Source: Foliimonas ilicis (GTDB lineage: Bacteria; Pseudomonadota; Alphaproteobacteria; Rhizobiales; Rhizobiaceae). From it: a DNA stretch of 64,000 nucleotides. Position 1 is the stretch's first letter, and every line of letters starts with the position of its first letter. The position numbers were made by a program, and so were the translations under genes. Below are positions 8,594 to 17,194 of this stretch, one piece after another. Location of the stretch: assembly GCF_039939195.1 (NCBI RefSeq), contig NZ_JBDUUH010000001.1:744001-808000 (forward strand), written 5' to 3'. The notes under the pieces are model-generated. The model had not been told where the DNA came from. It saw only the letters and a list, made by a program, of their open reading frames with translations, and ran no database searches.

Positions 8594-9912
8594 CCGACCT
8601 CACCACCCAAGACGTCGGCACCACGGCTGCCCGTCCGCGGCGGGATATCGGGATCAAGAAGCGCTACGCTGCAGAGCGCCGCTTCAAGATCTACGGCATC
8701 GTCGCAATCGCGCTCGGCATCTTTTTCCTGCTGGCGCTGCTCTATACCGTCGTGCGCGATGGTCACACGGCTTTCTGGCAGACGTCGATCAGCCTTCCGA
8801 TCACCTTTAATGCGGAAACGATCGATCCGAAGAACGAACGTGCGACCGATCCGTCCGTGCTGCAGATGGCGAATTATTCAACTTTGGCCCGCGATGCGCT
8901 TGCGACCAAGCTTGGCGTCAATCTCGATGGCGCAAGCCGCGCGGAGTCGCGTCTGCTCGGCGGCATGATCTCGCAAGGGGTTCGCACGCAGCTTCGCGAC
9001 ATGGTGGTCGAAGACCCGTCCATCATAAGTACGACGCAGAATGTCTGGGTGCTGGCCAATGCCGACGTCGATTCCGCCCATAAGGGGCAGATCGATCTGC
9101 GCGTCGACGAAGCGCGCCGCAAGGTCAAGGACCAGCAGGTGACCTGGATGAACCAGCTTACCTCTGACGGTTCGATGGTAGAGAAGTTCAATACGGGTAT
9201 CTTCACCTTCGGCGCATCGAGCCGCCCGGAAACGTCCGGCATGGGTGTTGCGATCATCGGTTCGCTCTACATGATGGCTATCGTGCTGGTGCTGGCGCTG
9301 CCGATCGGCGTTGCCGCTTCCATCTATCTGGAAGAATTCGCGCCGAAGAACCGCTTCACCGATCTGATCGAAGTGAACATCAACAATCTCGCGGCCGTGC
9401 CTTCCATCGTCTTCGGTCTTTTGGGATTGGCGGTCTTCATAAATTTTGCCGGGCTACCGCGATCCGCGTCCATCGTCGGCGGTCTGGTGCTGACGCTTAT
9501 GACGCTGCCGACGATTATCATCGCGACGCGCTCCGCTCTCAAGGCCGTGCCGCCGTCGATCCGTGCTGCCGCACTTGGCGTCGGTGCATCGAAAATGCAG
9601 ATGGTGTTTCATCACGTTCTGCCTTTGGCCGCACCTGGTATCCTGACCGGCACGATCATCGGCCTTGCACAGGCGCTCGGCGAAACCGCGCCGCTGCTGT
9701 TGATCGGCATGGTGGCCTTCGTTGCCAACTTCCCATCAACGCCATTCGATCCGGCGACAGCGCTTCCGGTGCAGATATTCATGTGGGCCAATGAGGCCGA
9801 GCGCGCCTTCGTGGAGCGCACCTCGGGAGCCATCATCATCCTGCTGCTTTTCCTCGCGGCAATGAACATCACTGCAATCATACTTCGCCGCCGTTTCGAA
9901 CGGCGCTGGTAG
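8590..9912 (+). CDS. pstA: Phosphate ABC transporter permease PstA
   Basis: Second permease subunit, 440 residues. One membrane segment at about 38-60 is followed by a periplasmic insertion of about 150 residues with no known catalytic motif, then the permease domain (about 215-440) with GVGASKMQMVFHHVLPLAAPG as coupling helix and GETAPLL after it. E. coli PstA is about 296 residues, so the insertion is the main difference; it is common in alphaproteobacteria. Overlaps pstC by ATGA and is 11 bases before pstB. Confidence 0.95.
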   Translation: MTDLTTQDVGTTAARPRRDIGIKKRYAAERRFKIYGIVAIALGIFFLLALLYTVVRDGHTAFWQTSISLPITFNAETIDPKNERATDPSVLQMANYSTLARDALATKLGVNLDGASRAESRLLGGMISQGVRTQLRDMVVEDPSIISTTQNVWVLANADVDSAHKGQIDLRVDEARRKVKDQQVTWMNQLTSDGSMVEKFNTGIFTFGASSRPETSGMGVAIIGSLYMMAIVLVLALPIGVAASIYLEEFAPKNRFTDLIEVNINNLAAVPSIVFGLLGLAVFINFAGLPRSASIVGGLVLTLMTLPTIIIATRSALKAVPPSIRAAALGVGASKMQMVFHHVLPLAAPGILTGTIIGLAQALGETAPLLLIGMVAFVANFPSTPFDPATALPVQIFMWANEAERAFVERTSGAIIILLLFLAAMNITAIILRRRFERRW

Positions 9913-9923
9913 GAGCACGGATT

Positions 9924-10748
9924 ATGAACATAATGACCGAACAAGCAGTAGAAGAAGCAGTTCTGGGTAAGCGAATGACAGAGACGAACGAACAACTGAA
10001 AATGAAGGGCGAAAAGGTTCGCGTCTTCTATGGTCAAAAACAGGCTCTGTTCGATGTCGATCTGAACGTGCGCGAAAAGCAGGTTACGGCGCTTATCGGC
10101 CCGTCCGGCTGCGGCAAGTCCACCTTCCTGCGCTGCCTCAACCGCATGAACGACACGATCGAAAGCTGCCGCGTCGAAGGCAAGATCACGCTGGACGGCG
10201 AGGACATCTACACGCAGAAGATCGACGTCGTCGAACTGCGCGCCCGTGTCGGCATGGTGTTCCAGAAGCCTAATCCGTTTCCTAAGTCGATCTATGAGAA
10301 TGTCGCTTACGGACCGCGCATTCACGGTCTGGCCAAGAACAAAACCGAGATGGACAAGATCGTTGAAAGCAGCCTGCAGAAGGCCGGTCTGTTCAACGAG
10401 GTGAAGGATCGGCTTCAGGAACCAGGTACTGGGCTTTCGGGCGGCCAGCAGCAGCGCCTTTGCATTGCGCGCGCAATTGCCGTTTCACCGGAAGTGATCC
10501 TGATGGACGAGCCGTGCTCGGCGCTCGACCCGATTGCGACTGCGCGCGTCGAGGAGTTGATCGACGAACTTCGCCAGAACTACACGATCGTCATCGTCAC
10601 GCACTCCATGCAGCAGGCAGCCCGCGTTTCGCAGCGCACGGCGATGTTCCATCTCGGCTATCTGGTCGAGGAGGGTGCGACCGAAAAGATGTTCACCAAC
10701 CCGGACGACAAGCGCACGCAGGATTACATCACCGGCCGCTTCGGCTGA
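9924..10748 (+). CDS. pstB: Phosphate ABC transporter ATP-binding protein PstB
   Basis: ATPase of 274 residues that energises phosphate uptake. Walker A GPSGCGKST (about 57-65), Q-loop in MVFQKPNPFPKSI, signature LSGGQQQR (about 171-178), Walker B VILMDEPCSALDP and the switch His in IVTHSMQQA are all intact. RBS AGGAGC precedes the ATG; a start at the internal Met of MTETNEQ would also be possible and would better match the usual 250-260 residue length. Lies between pstA and phoU. Confidence 0.96.
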   Translation: MNIMTEQAVEEAVLGKRMTETNEQLKMKGEKVRVFYGQKQALFDVDLNVREKQVTALIGPSGCGKSTFLRCLNRMNDTIESCRVEGKITLDGEDIYTQKIDVVELRARVGMVFQKPNPFPKSIYENVAYGPRIHGLAKNKTEMDKIVESSLQKAGLFNEVKDRLQEPGTGLSGGQQQRLCIARAIAVSPEVILMDEPCSALDPIATARVEELIDELRQNYTIVIVTHSMQQAARVSQRTAMFHLGYLVEEGATEKMFTNPDDKRTQDYITGRFG

Positions 10749-10771
10749 CGGTTGGGATACGAGGACAGATC

Positions 10772-11479
10772 ATGGGCGAACATACCGTCACCTCCTTTGA
10801 CGAAGAACTTGAGCAGATCGACCGCCTTATTCGTGAAATGGGCGACAATGCCGGTTCGATGGTCGCGGACGCCATTCGTGCGCTGCTTTCATCGGATTCC
10901 GCACTCGGCCAGCGCGTCGTTTCCGAAGATGCGATCATGGATGCGAAACAGCGCGAACTCGATGACCGTGCGATAACGCTTATCGCCAAGCGCCAGCCAA
11001 TGGCGCAGGATCTTCGCGCTGTCGTCGGCGCGATCCGCATGGCCGGCGATCTGGAGCGCATCGGCGATCTCGCGAAGAACATCGCAAAGCGCGTCAGCGC
11101 GGTCGGCCAGACGGCGGCGCCGAAGAGCCTGTCGCACAGCATCGATTCCATGGCCGCGCTGGTTCTGGATCAGGTGAAGCTGGTCATCGACAAATATGTC
11201 GCGCGCGAACCGGATGCATTGCGCACGCTTCGCGCCGAAGACGAGAAGATTGACGTCAAATACACGGCGATCTTCCGCGAATTGCTGACCTATATGATGG
11301 AAGATCCGCGCAACATAACGGCGTGCACGCATCTTCTGTTCTGCGCGAAGAACCTCGAGCGCATCGGCGACCATGTGACCAACATTGCCGAAAATGCTTA
11401 TTTCGTGATGACGGGCGAGCAATTGCCACCGAACAGACCTAAACTCGATGAAACCACGATGACGGTTCTTGCCGAGTAG
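10772..11479 (+). CDS. phoU: Phosphate signalling regulator PhoU
   Basis: Protein of 235 residues made of two three-helix bundles; it restrains PstSCAB and the PhoR/PhoB pathway when phosphate is sufficient. Both metal-binding helices are recognisable: GAIRMAGDLERIGDLAKNIA (about 86-105) and LLFCAKNLERIGDHVTNIAE (about 188-207), with the family's E-R-I-G-D motif in each. RBS GAGGAC lies 5 bases before the ATG. Placed between pstB and phoB. Confidence 0.96.
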   Translation: MGEHTVTSFDEELEQIDRLIREMGDNAGSMVADAIRALLSSDSALGQRVVSEDAIMDAKQRELDDRAITLIAKRQPMAQDLRAVVGAIRMAGDLERIGDLAKNIAKRVSAVGQTAAPKSLSHSIDSMAALVLDQVKLVIDKYVAREPDALRTLRAEDEKIDVKYTAIFRELLTYMMEDPRNITACTHLLFCAKNLERIGDHVTNIAENAYFVMTGEQLPPNRPKLDETTMTVLAE

Positions 11480-11497
11480 AATGACGGGTGAAATGCG

Positions 11498-12193
11498 ATG
11501 ATCGCACCAAAAGTCATGGTGGTTGAAGACGAAGAACCCCTTGGCGTTCTTCTTCGCTACAATCTCGAATCCGAAGGCTATCAGGTCGAGGTCGTCGCGC
11601 GCGGCGACGAGGCCGAGATCAGGCTGCAGGAAAACGTTCCCGATCTGCTGGTGCTCGACTGGATGATCCCGGCGATTTCGGGCATCGAGCTTTGCCGCAG
11701 GCTGCGCATGCGTCCTGAAACGCAAAGGTTGCCGATCATTATGCTGACGGCGCGCGGCGAAGAAAGCGACCGGGTGAGGGGGCTTGCGACGGGCGCCGAC
11801 GATTATCTCGTCAAGCCGTTCTCGACGCCTGAATTCATGGCACGCGTGAAGGCGCTTCTGCGCCGGGCAAAGCCGGAAGTGCTTTCGAGCATTCTCAAGG
11901 TCGGCGACATCATGCTCGACCGCGAAGCGCATCGCGTCTATCGCAAGAAAAGCGAGATCAAGCTCGGGCCGACGGAATTCCGGCTGCTGGAATTCATGAT
12001 GCGGCATCCGGGCCGCGTGTTCTCGCGCAGCCAGTTGCTCGACAATGTCTGGGGCGAAACGATTTACATCGACGAAAGAACGGTCGATGTGCATGTCGGT
12101 CGTCTGCGCAAGGCGGTGAACACAGGCCGTATGCCGGACGTTATCCGCACGATACGCGGCGCGGGTTACGCGATCCAGGAAGACCAGCTTTAA
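11498..12193 (+). CDS. phoB: Phosphate regulon response regulator PhoB
   Basis: DNA-binding response regulator of 231 residues. Receiver domain (about 1-120) has the acidic pair EDEE, phospho-acceptor Asp in LVLDWMIP (Asp about 55), Thr in MLTARGEE and Lys in YLVKPFS. A winged helix domain (about 130-228) contains GPTEFRLLEFMMRHPGRVFS and VDVHVGRLRKAV. It is expected to bind the Pho box in front of pstS. Its partner kinase gene phoR, often upstream of pstS in related genomes, is not present here. The stop codon lies at the edge of a large palindrome. Confidence 0.95.
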   Translation: MIAPKVMVVEDEEPLGVLLRYNLESEGYQVEVVARGDEAEIRLQENVPDLLVLDWMIPAISGIELCRRLRMRPETQRLPIIMLTARGEESDRVRGLATGADDYLVKPFSTPEFMARVKALLRRAKPEVLSSILKVGDIMLDREAHRVYRKKSEIKLGPTEFRLLEFMMRHPGRVFSRSQLLDNVWGETIYIDERTVDVHVGRLRKAVNTGRMPDVIRTIRGAGYAIQEDQL

Positions 12194-12336
12194 GAGCCCT
12201 TTTGCAAATTCTACCCTGCCGGACATCTAGCGCAGTTTTCTGCGCTTCCGGTGCTCACGTACCAAATGTACGCTCCGCTCCGGTTCTCGAAAACCACACT
12301 ATATGCCTCGGCAGGGCGAATTATCAAAAGGGCTCT
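12193..12336. repeat. Long palindromic intergenic repeat between phoB and the ROK gene
   Basis: The gap between two convergent genes is a single imperfect palindrome. The ends AGAGCCCTTTTG (12193-12204) and CAAAAGGGCTCT (12325-12336) are perfect complements; further in, CCCTGCC pairs with GGCAGGG. The centre holds two small hairpins, GCGCAG-TTTT-CTGCGC and GTAC-CAAAT-GTAC. The size and style resemble the repeated palindromes (Bru-RS type) known from Brucella; the family assignment is from memory and unconfirmed. The last base of the phoB stop and the first two bases of the ROK stop fall within it. It may terminate transcription from both sides. Confidence 0.75.
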
Positions 12337-13555
12337 AGGTCTTCGTACCGTTGCCCGGCGCGAAGATCGCGCTGTCGATATGGGTCAGCGCATGCATGGC
12401 GCTGCCCTCGCGGATGAGCGAGAACTCGTCCGGGATCGCGGCGAAGCTGATTGCCTTGTTGTGCTGTCCGCCTGCGGTGTTGGCTATCGCGTCGCGTAGT
12501 GATGGTTCGATCAGATCGAAAGCCGCGGCCCCTATGCCGACAACGGCGACCGGGGCAGGGTCAATCAGCGCGAACATGCTTCCCAAACCATAGCCAATTG
12601 CCTCGCCTGCGGTATGAAACGCGTCGCGCACGCGGCCGGGATGATTCCGGGCGCTTTCTGCAAGTTCCAGCATGTCGGCGTCGTCTATGTCGACCAGTGG
12701 GGCTACATCTTCGGCCAAACCGTGGGCATTGCGCCAGATCGCATAATTTCCGGCATAGGCCTCGACGCAGCCGCGCCGTCCGCACCGGCAAAGCGCGCCA
12801 TGCGGCAGATGGTTCATATGGCCGAATTCGGCGCCGGATGAATGCGTGCCGGTGAACAATTCACCTTTGAGCATCAGTCCCATGCCGATGCCGTGCGACA
12901 GCAGGATGGCGATGAAATCGTTCTTGTAGCGATCCGGATCGCGCCAACGCAGCGCCACTGTGATCATGTTGCAGTCGTTTTCGACGGTCGAGGGAATTCC
13001 GAACCGTTTTTCGAGCAGATCGGCCAGTTCCAGATCTGTGTGGCTGGTGATCGGCGACCAGAGCATCTTGCGCGAATGCGAATCAGTGATGCCCTGCACG
13101 GCGATCATCAGGCGCAGGATCTTACGTTGCGTATTGTTCTTTTTGACTAGACGCTCGACCATCGCGATACATGCCTCAATCAGCTCTTCCTGAGAGAGTT
13201 CGAGCGTCGGCAGCTTGCAGCTTTCTTCGGCGACCATGACCCCGGAATAGTCGATCAGAGCACCTACCAGATGATTGAGGGACAGGACGATCGTGACCGT
13301 GGCGGCGGCCTTCGGATTAAGACCCAATCCCACCTGAGGCCTTCCGCGCCTTGATTTTGCTGTTTCTGCCGAGGCCGTCTCCACAAGAATTCCCTCACCC
13401 ATAAGGTCGGACGAGATGGCGGATATGGTGGAATGGCTGAGGCCCGTGGCGTTCGCTATGGAGGTTCGAGATGGCTGTCCCGAGCGGCGCACTTCAGCGA
13501 TGACCATCGCCCTGTTCCGGCGTCGCAAATCATCATGTCTTATTCCAGCCGGCAT
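12335..13555 (-). CDS. ROK-family transcriptional repressor, probably of the xylose transporter
   Basis: Regulator of 406 residues. An N-terminal winged helix (about 8-70; SRTSIANATGLSHSTISAIS) is followed by a sugar-kinase-like ROK domain with GMGLMLKGELFTG and the zinc site CRCGRRGCVEAYAG at about 250-263. Proteins of this type bind a sugar and release DNA. It is divergent from xylF with a 180-base shared promoter region, the usual placement of a XylR-type repressor; ligand xylose is inferred from that. Start at 13555 has GGAGGAG 10 bases upstream; the longer frame to 13654 runs into the promoter region. Confidence 0.87.
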   Translation of the reverse strand: MPAGIRHDDLRRRNRAMVIAEVRRSGQPSRTSIANATGLSHSTISAISSDLMGEGILVETASAETAKSRRGRPQVGLGLNPKAAATVTIVLSLNHLVGALIDYSGVMVAEESCKLPTLELSQEELIEACIAMVERLVKKNNTQRKILRLMIAVQGITDSHSRKMLWSPITSHTDLELADLLEKRFGIPSTVENDCNMITVALRWRDPDRYKNDFIAILLSHGIGMGLMLKGELFTGTHSSGAEFGHMNHLPHGALCRCGRRGCVEAYAGNYAIWRNAHGLAEDVAPLVDIDDADMLELAESARNHPGRVRDAFHTAGEAIGYGLGSMFALIDPAPVAVVGIGAAAFDLIEPSLRDAIANTAGGQHNKAISFAAIPDEFSLIREGSAMHALTHIDSAIFAPGNGTKT

Positions 13556-13660
13556 GTGGCTTAACTCCTCCCGCACCCGTCGCGGGCCTCTTGTTCGTGA
13601 GGGCCCGTTTACGGCGTACAGGCGGATATTGACAGAAGTCACGGCTTGCGCCACTATTTA

Positions 13661-13675
13661 TTTCGGAGCTCGAAA
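13661..13675. promoter_or_regulatory. Candidate operator between the ROK gene and xylF
   Basis: TTTCG-GAGCT-CGAAA is a perfect inverted repeat in an A/T-rich stretch, 60 bases before the xylF start and 106 bases before the ROK gene start. ROK repressors bind inverted repeats of this kind in divergent promoter regions. Only position and symmetry support it. Confidence 0.4.
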
Positions 13676-13734
13676 AAAAGCTGCTCTGACGCTTTATAAT
13701 CGTAGTCGCGCTTTCCGGCGCTTGGGAGGAAATC

Positions 13735-14778
13735 ATGAATAAGTTTACCACCGCCATTCTGGCGGGCGTTGCCATGTCGCTATCGCTTTCGGTCGCGGCA
13801 CAGGCGAAAGACAAGATCATCGGCGTCTCCTGGTCCAATTTCCAGGAAGAGCGCTGGAAGACCGATGAAGCCGCCATCAAGGCAGCTCTCGAAGCTGCGG
13901 GCGACAAGTATATTTCGGCCGATGCGCAGTCGTCTGCCGCAAAGCAGCTCACCGATGTTGAAAGCCTGATCAGCCAGGGCGCAAACGCGCTCATCATCCT
14001 TGCGCAGGATTCCAGCGCAATCGGACCGGCTGTCGAAAAAGCCGTCGCCGAAGGCATTCCGGTCGTCGGCTATGACCGCCTGATCGAAAACAAGGACGCT
14101 TTCTACCTGACGTTCGACAACAAGGAAGTCGGCCGCATGCAGGCGCAGGGCGTGTTCGACGTGAAGCCGGAAGGCAATTATGTCTTCATCAAAGGCTCGG
14201 GTGCCGATCCGAACGCAGACTTCCTGTTTGCGGGCGCGATGGAAGTGCTGAAAGAAGCGATCGATTCCGGCAAGATCAAGAATGTCGGCGAAGCCTACAC
14301 CGATGGCTGGCTGCCGGCTAACGCGCAGAAGAACATGGAGCAGTTCCTGACCGCAAACGACAACAAGGTCGATGCAGTCGTTGCGGCCAATGACGGTACC
14401 GCAGGCGGTGCAATTGCTGCACTCGACGCACAGGGCCTTGCCGGTTCCGTTCCGGTTTCCGGGCAGGATGCCGACCATGCTGCGCTGAACCGCATCGCGC
14501 TTGGCACGCAGACCGTGTCGATCTGGAAAGACTCGCGTGAGCTTGGAAAGACGGCTGCCGAAATCGCTTCGCAGCTTGCTGACGGAACTGAGATGGACAA
14601 GATTCCGAACGCAGTGAAGTTCGATGGCGGTCCGAACAAGGTCGAGATGACCTCGGTGTTCCTGAAGCCTGTTCCGATCACGAAGGACAATCTTGACGTC
14701 ATCATCGACGCAGGCTGGGTCTCGAAGGACGTTGTCTGTCAGGGCGTTGCTGCCGGTTCGGTTCCGGCCTGCAAATAA
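13735..14778 (+). CDS. xylF: D-xylose ABC transporter, substrate-binding protein
   Basis: Periplasmic sugar-binding protein of 347 residues. Signal peptide MNKFTTAILAGVAMSLSLSVAAQA, then a two-lobe type I fold: IGVSWSNFQEERWKTDE at about 29-45 and LIILAQDSSAIGPAV, GIPVVGYDRLIE and AVVAANDGTAGGAI, VSGQDAD further on, all close to XylF. Xylose is the best guess; other pentoses or related sugars cannot be excluded. A strong RBS (GGGAGGAAATC) precedes the ATG. A terminator follows, then xylH and xylG. Confidence 0.9.
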   Translation: MNKFTTAILAGVAMSLSLSVAAQAKDKIIGVSWSNFQEERWKTDEAAIKAALEAAGDKYISADAQSSAAKQLTDVESLISQGANALIILAQDSSAIGPAVEKAVAEGIPVVGYDRLIENKDAFYLTFDNKEVGRMQAQGVFDVKPEGNYVFIKGSGADPNADFLFAGAMEVLKEAIDSGKIKNVGEAYTDGWLPANAQKNMEQFLTANDNKVDAVVAANDGTAGGAIAALDAQGLAGSVPVSGQDADHAALNRIALGTQTVSIWKDSRELGKTAAEIASQLADGTEMDKIPNAVKFDGGPNKVEMTSVFLKPVPITKDNLDVIIDAGWVSKDVVCQGVAAGSVPACK

Positions 14779-14794
14779 TTTGACCATTTAGCGA

Positions 14795-14826
14795 AACGCC
14801 GCGGCCAAGAAGCCGCGGCGTTTTTC
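14795..14826 (+). terminator. Intrinsic terminator after xylF
   Basis: AACGCCGCGGC and GCCGCGGCGTT form an 11-bp stem with a 6-base loop, followed by TTTTC. Partial termination here would keep XylF more abundant than XylH and XylG, as for other binding-protein genes. Confidence 0.85.
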
Positions 14827-14966
14827 TTGGGGTCTAGATCGGGCTGGTACGAAGCCTGATCATGGTTCAAACTATCGTATGACCTGTCCCGAAGTAGCCA
14901 AACATGGCGTTCGGTTCCGGTCCATGTTCACAGTAACGGAACAAGCCGTACTGTCGGGAGGACTTC

Positions 14967-16286
14967 ATGAGTGAAGTGGCATCGAGCGGAATGCCGGACG
15001 GAGCAAGATCGTCCGAGCTTGGACCGGTCGCAAGGTTTCTGAAGGCGACGGAAATCGACACCCGCATGCTCGGCATGGTCGGCGCGCTGCTGGTCATCTG
15101 GATCAGCTTTCATTTTCTGTCGAACGGCCTGTTTCTCACGCCGCGAAACCTCTGGAATCTTTCCGTTCAGTCATCATCCATCACTGTCATGGCGACCGGC
15201 ATGGTGTTGGTGATCGTTACGCGCAATATCGATCTTTCAGTCGGTTCGCTGCTTGGCTTTGCTGGTATGGTCATGGGTGTTACGCAAGCTGTCTGGCTCC
15301 CCAGAATGATGGGTTTCCCGCTGGGCGACCCTACAATCTGGATGATCGCGCTTGCCGCAGGTATCATCGTGGGCGTCACGATCGGAGCGTTTCAGGGCTT
15401 TCTGATTGCCTATCTCAGCATCCCTGCCTTCATTGTTACGCTTGGCGGACTTCTTGTCTGGCGCGGTGCGGCCTGGTGGGTCACAAGTGGCCAGACCGTC
15501 GCCCCGATGGATGCCACTTTCCGCCTGATGGGCGGCGGGCCGGATGGCTCTATAGGTGCGACCGCAAGTTGGATCGTCGGCCTTGTTGCATGTGCCGCAG
15601 TGGTTTTCATGCTGCTGTCAGGTCGCAAGCAGCGCAAGCGCTTCAAGTTTCCGCTTCGCCCCGTATGGGCTGAAACGTTCCTTGGCGTATTGACCTGCGG
15701 CGTCATTCTCGGTGCCGTGTGGGTCGCCAATTCCTATCCTTGGCCAGCAGGCACAGTCCGGCGTTATGCCGAAGCCAACAATATCACCATTCCCGAAGGC
15801 GGATTGTTCATCGCGCATGGCATCGCCATACCGGTTCTGATAGCGATCGCTGCGGGCATCATCATGACCTTCATCACGACCAGAACCCGCTTCGGACGCT
15901 ATGTGTTCGCCATCGGCGGCAACCCGGAGGCGGCAGCGCTCGCTGGCATCAACACCCGCTGGGTAACGATGAAAATCTTCATGCTGATGGGCTTTCTCGC
16001 GGCAATCGGTGCGGCAATCTCGACATCGCGCCTCAATGCGGCAACCAACGCGCAAGGCACGCTGGACGAGCTTCTGGTCATCGCGGCAGCGGTTATCGGC
16101 GGCACGTCGCTTTCGGGCGGTGTCGGCACGGTTGCAGGCGCGATGCTGGGTGCGCTGCTGATGCAGTCTCTGCAATCGGGCATGGTCCTTCTCGGCGTCG
16201 ATACGCCGCTTCAGAACATCGTGGTCGGCATAGTGTTGGTCGTGGCCGTATGGCTCGACACGCTTTATCGCCGTCGCACGCAGTAA
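14967..16286 (+). CDS. xylH: D-xylose ABC transporter permease
   Basis: Membrane permease of 439 residues with about ten or more hydrophobic segments. The BPD_transp_2 family pattern is clear: VTRNIDLSVGSLLGF (about 85-99), IPAFIVTLGGLLVWRG, the loop GRYVFAIGGNPEAAALAGI (about 309-327) and AAVIGGTSLSGGVGT near the C-terminus. A soluble stretch near 185-245 is typical of XylH. RBS GGGAGG before the ATG. It lies between xylF and xylG, 15 bases before the latter. Confidence 0.9.
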   Translation: MSEVASSGMPDGARSSELGPVARFLKATEIDTRMLGMVGALLVIWISFHFLSNGLFLTPRNLWNLSVQSSSITVMATGMVLVIVTRNIDLSVGSLLGFAGMVMGVTQAVWLPRMMGFPLGDPTIWMIALAAGIIVGVTIGAFQGFLIAYLSIPAFIVTLGGLLVWRGAAWWVTSGQTVAPMDATFRLMGGGPDGSIGATASWIVGLVACAAVVFMLLSGRKQRKRFKFPLRPVWAETFLGVLTCGVILGAVWVANSYPWPAGTVRRYAEANNITIPEGGLFIAHGIAIPVLIAIAAGIIMTFITTRTRFGRYVFAIGGNPEAAALAGINTRWVTMKIFMLMGFLAAIGAAISTSRLNAATNAQGTLDELLVIAAAVIGGTSLSGGVGTVAGAMLGALLMQSLQSGMVLLGVDTPLQNIVVGIVLVVAVWLDTLYRRRTQ

Positions 16287-16301
16287 TCGGGGAGAAAAGC
16301 G

Positions 16302-17090
16302 ATGGATCAAACGCAAACCCCTCTGATCGATATGAAGAATATATCGATCGCCTTCGGTGGCATTCGTGCCGTGGACGACGCCTCGATCGATCTTTTTCCG
16401 GGAGAAGTCGTGGCGCTGCTTGGCCACAATGGCGCGGGCAAGTCGACGCTTATCAAGATATTGTCCGGCGCCTATAAGCGCGATGCAGGCACGATCTTCG
16501 TAAATGGCGAGGAAGCTTCGATCAGCAATCCGCGCGATGCCAAGAAATACGGTATCGAAACCATCTACCAGACGCTTGCTTTGGCGGACAATGTGGATGC
16601 TGCAGCCAATCTGTTTCTCGGCCGTGAGCTGAAGACCAGCTGGGGCACGCTTGACGATGTTGCCATGGAAGCCGAAGCCCGCAAGGTCATGGGCAGGCTC
16701 AATCCGAGGTTCCAGCGCTTCAAGGATCCGGTCAGCAAGCTTTCGGGCGGTCAGCGTCAGTCAGTGGCGATTGCACGGGCTATTCTCTTCAATGCACGCA
16801 TTCTGATCATGGATGAGCCTACGGCTGCTCTCGGTCCTCAGGAAACCGCGCAGGTTGGTGAACTGGTAAAGCAGCTCAAGCAGGACGGTATCGGTATCTT
16901 CCTCATCAGCCATGATATTCACGACGTGTTCGATCTTTCGGATCGGGTCTGCGTCATGAAAAACGGTCAGGTGGTCGGCACAGCAAAGACAAGTGATGTG
17001 ACCCAGGATGAAGTGCTTGGCATGATCATTCTTGGCAAATGTCCTCCGGGCGCCATTCCGGGTCCGGGCGCGCTTGTCGTCAAAAGCTGA
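16302..17090 (+). CDS. xylG: Sugar ABC transporter ATP-binding protein, single-domain XylG type
   Basis: ATPase of 262 residues with Walker A GHNGAGKST (about 45-53), Q-loop IYQTLAL, signature LSGGQRQSV (about 147-155), Walker B ILIMDEPTAAL and switch His in LISHDIHDV. Enteric XylG has two fused ATPase domains (about 510 residues); this one has one, as in FrcA-type rhizobial sugar importers, so the active form would be a homodimer. Last gene of the xyl transporter. Confidence 0.87.
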   Translation: MDQTQTPLIDMKNISIAFGGIRAVDDASIDLFPGEVVALLGHNGAGKSTLIKILSGAYKRDAGTIFVNGEEASISNPRDAKKYGIETIYQTLALADNVDAAANLFLGRELKTSWGTLDDVAMEAEARKVMGRLNPRFQRFKDPVSKLSGGQRQSVAIARAILFNARILIMDEPTAALGPQETAQVGELVKQLKQDGIGIFLISHDIHDVFDLSDRVCVMKNGQVVGTAKTSDVTQDEVLGMIILGKCPPGAIPGPGALVVKS

Positions 17091-17117
17091 ACGGACAGAT
17101 TCTCCCGATTATTGGCA

Positions 17118-17147
17118 GCTACGCGAGTGCGTTTGCATTCGCGTAGC
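17118..17147 (+). terminator. Hairpin at the end of the xyl operon
   Basis: GCTACGCGA and TCGCGTAGC form a 9-bp stem around a 12-base loop, 28 bases after the xylG stop. There is no good T tract, so it may only stabilise the 3' end. Confidence 0.5.
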
Positions 17148-17194
17148 CAGACGCTAATAAGGAATATGGTGGGATCAAACCGGCAGTATTCGAC

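Noticed and set aside
10889..12226. 445-codon open frame opposite phoU and phoB
   Set aside because: It is antisense to two complete, motif-verified genes; the translation is His/Arg-rich without a domain, as expected for a shadow frame in GC-rich DNA.
12202..12417. Small open frame across the phoB/ROK palindrome
   Set aside because: It runs through the palindrome and into the ROK 3' end on the opposite strand; no RBS and no sensible protein.
14941..14966. GGAAC before xylH considered as an EcfG promoter
   Set aside because: No CGTT at 16-17 bases; the following GGGAGG is the xylH RBS.
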